A stretch of 18,993 nucleotides of DNA, taken from contig CAYWBI010000063.1 of the NCBI GenBank assembly GCA_964456445.1, positions 1 to 18,993 on the forward strand, written 5' to 3'. The stretch is from CAYWBI01 sp964456445 (GTDB taxonomy: Bacteria > Calditrichota > Calditrichia > Calditrichales > J004). Both the position numbers and the translations under genes were made by a program. How positions within the stretch are numbered: position 1 is the first letter of the stretch; each line of letters begins with the position of its first letter. Below the pieces are notes generated by a model that made no database searches, was not told the DNA's origin, and saw only the letters and a program-made list of their open reading frames with translations. Positions 16,294 to 18,993 of the stretch are shown one piece after another.

Positions 16294-16683
16294 ATGAATT
16301 CTGATTTTTCAAGTTCTACCGGTATATCAGCAGAAGAAATCCGTCAACGGCTTTTACTTATACAGAGCCAAAACGGTTTAAACCAGGGGCAACTGGCCAA
16401 ATATCTGAACATCGGTCAATCGGCCGTAAGTAAATATCTGCGGGGACGCATCCCACCGGCGGATGTGTTGTATAAAATGGCCCAATTGGGAAAAACAACC
16501 ATGGAGTGGATTTTACATGGGGAAAAATCATACTTTTATGCATCCGGGAATACAATCCATGAACCGGCTGTTTCATATGATGTGCTTCCCGATGCGGATA
16601 TCCGCCTGGCCAGGCGCATTGCCCGTTTACCGGCACGTGCCCAGCAGGTGCTTCGGCAACTTGTAGATTTATTAGAGGCTTAA
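16294..16683 (+). CDS. XRE-family helix-turn-helix transcriptional regulator
   Basis: This is the only plus-strand gene, 129 residues. Residues about 16-70 form a Cro/C1-type HTH: LNQGQLAKYLNIGQSAVSKYL contains the turn and recognition helix, followed by GRIPPADVLYKMAQLGKTTMEWILHG. The C-terminal part (about 100-129) is an Arg/Ala/Leu-rich amphipathic helix that could mediate dimerisation. No sensor or protease domain is present, so it is not a full LexA/CI-type repressor. The ATG 16294-16296 is chosen because it directly follows the inverted repeat; a longer frame from TTG 16228 would translate through the repeat and overlap the divergent gene. No Shine-Dalgarno is visible, so a leaderless or very short-leader message is possible. 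Its probable targets are its own promoter and the DUF2851 gene. Confidence 0.87.
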   Translation: MNSDFSSSTGISAEEIRQRLLLIQSQNGLNQGQLAKYLNIGQSAVSKYLRGRIPPADVLYKMAQLGKTTMEWILHGEKSYFYASGNTIHEPAVSYDVLPDADIRLARRIARLPARAQQVLRQLVDLLEA

Positions 16684-17147
16684 GGTGTATAGCGTCTGGC
16701 GCCTACAAAACGTTGCTTATAATACGATGTTGACAAATCTGAAATAACAACCCCTCGGGTTGTGGAAGCATGGGCAAAATGGTTATGACCAAGATAAACG
16801 CCGGTATGATCAACCCCACGGCCACGTACGTTTTTAAAAAAGACAATATCCCCGCAGCGTAAAAAACCACCGCGGACCGTTTGCCCCATGGCAAATTGTC
16901 CACGGGTAGTTCGTGGAATATCCAGATGAAATGTCTCCTTAAAAATGTGTTGGGTAAAAGATGAACAGTCCAGGCCATCGCGATTCTCCCCGCCGTAAAG
17001 ATAAGGCACACCCAACCAACTGTCCACAACTTGTTCCAGTGTTGAACACATTCGGGATTGAGTTGTGGCAAGCCGCCCTTCACGGATATTACCGTCCGGA
17101 TGGCAGGAGACCACCAGAAATAAAAACAATGGAAGAAATCTTACCAT
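16680..17147 (-). CDS. NlpC/P60 family lipoprotein peptidase
   Basis: This 155-residue protein is predicted to be a periplasmic, outer-membrane-anchored cysteine peptidase that cuts peptidoglycan stem peptides or cross-links (Spr/NlpC type). A lipoprotein signal ends at lipobox LVVSC (C15). The catalytic domain spans about 37-155, with nucleophile C61 in GLDCSSF, H114 in VDHTGVYLG and H126 in HFAHASTTRGV, all in the expected order and spacing. PYLYGGENRDGLDC and CGDIVFF are family landmarks. Its ATG (17145-17147) overlaps the end of the prenyl synthase gene by seven bases, so it belongs to that operon. Its stop shares the palindrome TTAA (16680-16683) with the stop of the convergent XRE gene. 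Confidence 0.92.
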   Translation of the reverse strand: MVRFLPLFLFLVVSCHPDGNIREGRLATTQSRMCSTLEQVVDSWLGVPYLYGGENRDGLDCSSFTQHIFKETFHLDIPRTTRGQFAMGQTVRGGFLRCGDIVFFKNVRGRGVDHTGVYLGHNHFAHASTTRGVVISDLSTSYYKQRFVGARRYTP

Positions 17148-18079
17148 CGTCTTTTTCTGAGTTGTAAGCTGAGCTTTTTAAGGGCGCTTAAAGCAGCCGA
17201 TGGTTTAAATCCCTCTAATTGCTTTTCCGCACGGGCGAAATAATCATCTACCATGGAAGTAACTTCATGAATGATGTTCTCCCGATAAAGTGCATCTTTA
17301 TAATCATGGATGGTGAGTTTTTCAAAGGCATCTGCCCCAAGATGATTACGCAGTTTTATCGTTAAAATCGTCTGTTTATGCCGTTCAAAATCACTACCGA
17401 CCTTTTTGCCCAACTCACGTTCATCGGCCATTATATCCAACACATCGTCCTGCAGTTGAAAGGCCATACCAAGCGCATAACCAAAATCAGCCAGTGCCCC
17501 AATCTGTTCCGCGGAGCCCCCGCCAATCATTGCGCCCAATTCACAGGATAGCTGTAGCAGGGCGGCCGTCTTACGCTCTATCATATCGAGATATGCAGAC
17601 ACTTTTACGTCACTGCTGTCTTCGAACATCTTATCCAGGCCCTGACCTTCACAGATTACGATCATGGCCCTGGTAAATTTTTCGACAAGCGCCAGTTTAT
17701 CCGCGGCGTCATTCTGTAATAATTTTTGGAAGGCAAAACCTAATAGTCCATCACCAGCTAAAATTGCGGTGGAAGTATCCCATTGAACATGGACGGCAGG
17801 CATCCCGCGACGGGTCTCGTCTTTGTCCATGATATCATCATGGACAAGGGTAAAGTTATGCAACAGCTCAACGGCGGCGCTGGCAGGCAAAGCTTTATAG
17901 GGATCGGCCCCTACAACACCGCAGGAAAGAAGCACAAAAAGCGGGCGGATACGTTTGCCGCCTAAATCCAGCACATAACGGATTGGTTTGTAAAAAAGAG
18001 GTACATTTTGGTAGGTTTGAAGTGTACGTATCTCGAGCGCGTTTTTCTCTAATAAATCATTTATTAAGTCTGTATCCAT
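17141..18079 (-). CDS. Polyprenyl (isoprenyl) diphosphate synthase
   Basis: This 312-residue all-helical trans-prenyltransferase condenses isopentenyl diphosphate onto an allylic diphosphate. GGKRIRP (40-46), the first Asp-rich motif DDIMD (81-85, followed by DETRRG) and the second, DDVLD (211-215), are intact and should bind the magnesium-diphosphate clusters. Phe76, five residues before the first Asp-rich motif, is an aromatic chain-length residue, with Thr at -4; from family knowledge this fits a short to medium product such as farnesyl or geranylgeranyl diphosphate, though the product cannot be fixed by eye. It starts two bases after the EIIA stop and overlaps the NlpC/P60 gene by seven bases, so it is the middle gene of a tight operon. 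The product may feed quinone side chains, carotenoids or undecaprenyl carrier. Confidence 0.93.
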   Translation of the reverse strand: MDTDLINDLLEKNALEIRTLQTYQNVPLFYKPIRYVLDLGGKRIRPLFVLLSCGVVGADPYKALPASAAVELLHNFTLVHDDIMDKDETRRGMPAVHVQWDTSTAILAGDGLLGFAFQKLLQNDAADKLALVEKFTRAMIVICEGQGLDKMFEDSSDVKVSAYLDMIERKTAALLQLSCELGAMIGGGSAEQIGALADFGYALGMAFQLQDDVLDIMADERELGKKVGSDFERHKQTILTIKLRNHLGADAFEKLTIHDYKDALYRENIIHEVTSMVDDYFARAEKQLEGFKPSAALSALKKLSLQLRKRRW

Positions 18080-18081
18080 TC

Positions 18082-18537
18082 TTATCCGGAATGATGGGTT
18101 AATATTTGTAAAATTTCCTGTTCCGTATTCGCCTGCATCAAACGTTGACGCACACTCTCGGATTTTATAACCCTTGATATGCGTGCCAGGACCTGGATAT
18201 GCGGGCCGGAGGTGGCACGAGGCGAAACGACAAGAAAGATAAAATGGGTCGGTTGACCATCAAGCGCGTTAAAATCGAGCCCCACTTTATGCAGACCAAA
18301 AGCCACGGTCATCTCATCCACGGCATCGGTTTTAGCATGGGGAACCGCCAGGCCATGCTCCATCCCCGTGCTCAGATAGGTTTCCCGTGACAGCACATCC
18401 TGATAAGCTTGCTCCGGGTCTTTTAAGTCACCTGCTGCAGTAAGCAGGTCAATCAGCTCACGGATTGCCTCATCTTTTTTGGTACAATGCATGTCCACCT
18501 GAATCCTGCCCGGGCGTAAATGTTGGCTCAGTATCAT
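18082..18537 (-). CDS. PTS EIIA type-2 domain protein (PtsN/fructose-type)
   Basis: The 151-residue single-domain protein matches the EIIA(Fru/Ntr) fold along its whole length. STGMEHGLAVPHAKTDAV contains the phospho-accepting histidine H67 in the PHAK motif, and FLVVSPRATSGPHIQVLARISRVI is the family's second conserved block (compare hHLxxLarls in typical members). Such proteins either carry phosphate to a sugar permease or, like PtsN, act as regulators. No EIIB/EIIC permease or HPr is nearby, so the regulatory role is more likely. AGGAGG lies six bases before ATG 18535-18537, the best ribosome site in the right half of the window, fitting the first gene of the operon with the prenyl synthase and NlpC/P60 genes. 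Confidence 0.9.
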   Translation of the reverse strand: MILSQHLRPGRIQVDMHCTKKDEAIRELIDLLTAAGDLKDPEQAYQDVLSRETYLSTGMEHGLAVPHAKTDAVDEMTVAFGLHKVGLDFNALDGQPTHFIFLVVSPRATSGPHIQVLARISRVIKSESVRQRLMQANTEQEILQILTHHSG

Positions 18538-18657
18538 AAATTCCTCCTCTTATGTGCTGAATTTAGACATTCCCCATTTTTTAGTCAATGTTATAAAATT
18601 AAAAACTATAAAAGTATGCGGCATATTCCAAAAACAACAGCCAAGTAAAAGAACCTG
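18538..18657. other. Upstream region of the EIIA-prenyl synthase-NlpC operon
   Basis: About 120 bases, AT-rich, between the operon start and the 162-bp repeats. The promoter of the three-gene operon is presumably here; no convincing motif was identified apart from the AGGAGG ribosome site at its left edge. Confidence 0.4.
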
Positions 18658-18993
18658 CCACGAAGAGTCACTGAGAACCGCGGAGCTACACCGAGAAAAG
18701 TATTTTTATAAAAAAACAAACCTTTGTGTGCTTTGTGCCTTCTCTGTGCAGCTCTGTGAAAATGTTTTTTTGTCCCTATTGCCAACAAGGTGATATCTGG
18801 TTTAAGTGGAAAAAACCCGTAGCACGGAGTACCGCAGAGAACCACGAAGCCACACAGAGTAAATATTTTTATAAAAAACAAACCTTTGTGTGCTTTGTGC
18901 CTTCTCTGTGCAGCTCTGTGAAAATGTTTTTTTATCCGTATTGCCAACAAGGTGATATCTGGTTTAAGTGGAAAAACCCCGTAGCACGGAGTA
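18658..18993. repeat. 162-bp tandem repeat, two copies plus start of a third
   Basis: Unit 1 runs from about 18658 to 18819 and unit 2 from about 18820 to 18981; a third begins at 18982 and leaves the window. The period is 162 bases (for example CCTTTGTGTGCTTTGTGCC at 18721 and again at 18883). The 3' two-thirds of the units differ at only about three positions over 110 bases, while the 5' part (CACTGAGAACCGCGGAGC against CGCAGAGAACCACGAAGC) is more diverged. CACAGAG and CTCTGTG words recur in both orientations, so each unit can fold on itself. This resembles a widespread class of CACAGAG-type intergenic repeats in environmental bacteria. The open frame across it on the minus strand is repetitive and not credible as a protein. 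Confidence 0.85.

Noticed and set aside
18606..18950. A 114-codon minus-strand frame over the 162-bp repeats
   Set aside because: It translates to two copies of the same Cys/Phe-rich peptide with no start signal; typical of spurious frames over CACAGAG-type repeats.

Overview
The window looks like chromosomal DNA of a bacterium from the Fibrobacterota-Chlorobiota-Bacteroidota (FCB) side of the tree. A relative of Calditrichota, Ignavibacteriota or an unnamed neighbouring phylum fits better than a classical Bacteroides. The grounds are a 2.2-kilo-residue secreted protein ending in a type IX secretion (T9SS) C-terminal domain with the NYPNPFNP signature, a DUF2851 protein (a family concentrated in this group), FecR/Ig and outer-membrane barrel proteins, and Shine-Dalgarno sites that are strong for some genes and absent for others. 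The phylum assignment is inference. No rRNA, tRNA, CRISPR array, phage gene or transposase was seen.

Layout. Nearly all genes are on the minus strand; one regulator is on the plus strand. Bases 1-166 hold the start of an exported protein that runs off the left edge. Bases 338-2523 hold a four-base-overlapping pair: glutaryl-CoA dehydrogenase followed by a response regulator with an HD-GYP cyclic-di-GMP phosphodiesterase domain. Bases 2719-12620 hold an apparent cell-surface operon: the giant T9SS cargo protein (two beta-helix modules around an FG-GAP calcium-type repeat block), then a periplasmic FecR-plus-three-Ig protein, then a 576-residue outer-membrane barrel. Bases 12969-13951 hold a coupled pair: a small DUF350 membrane protein and a lipoprotein lytic transglycosylase. 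Bases 13952-14949 are a gene-free kilobase with two tandem copies and a fragment of a roughly 310-320 bp element built from short hairpins. Bases 14950-16683 hold a DUF2851 protein and an XRE-type regulator, transcribed divergently across a perfect 13-bp inverted repeat that reaches both start codons. Bases 16680-18537 hold a compact three-gene operon: EIIA-like PTS protein, polyprenyl diphosphate synthase, and NlpC/P60 lipoprotein peptidase. Bases 18538-18993 end in a 162-bp tandem repeat that leaves the window.

How it fits together. Much of the window concerns the cell envelope: peptidoglycan cleavage (lytic transglycosylase, NlpC/P60), isoprenoid precursor supply, an outer-membrane barrel and a large surface protein. 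The least conventional parts are the giant/FecR-Ig/barrel set, the symmetric operator between the DUF2851 gene and the regulator, and the two families of intergenic repeats. All functional assignments are from reading the sequence without database searches.
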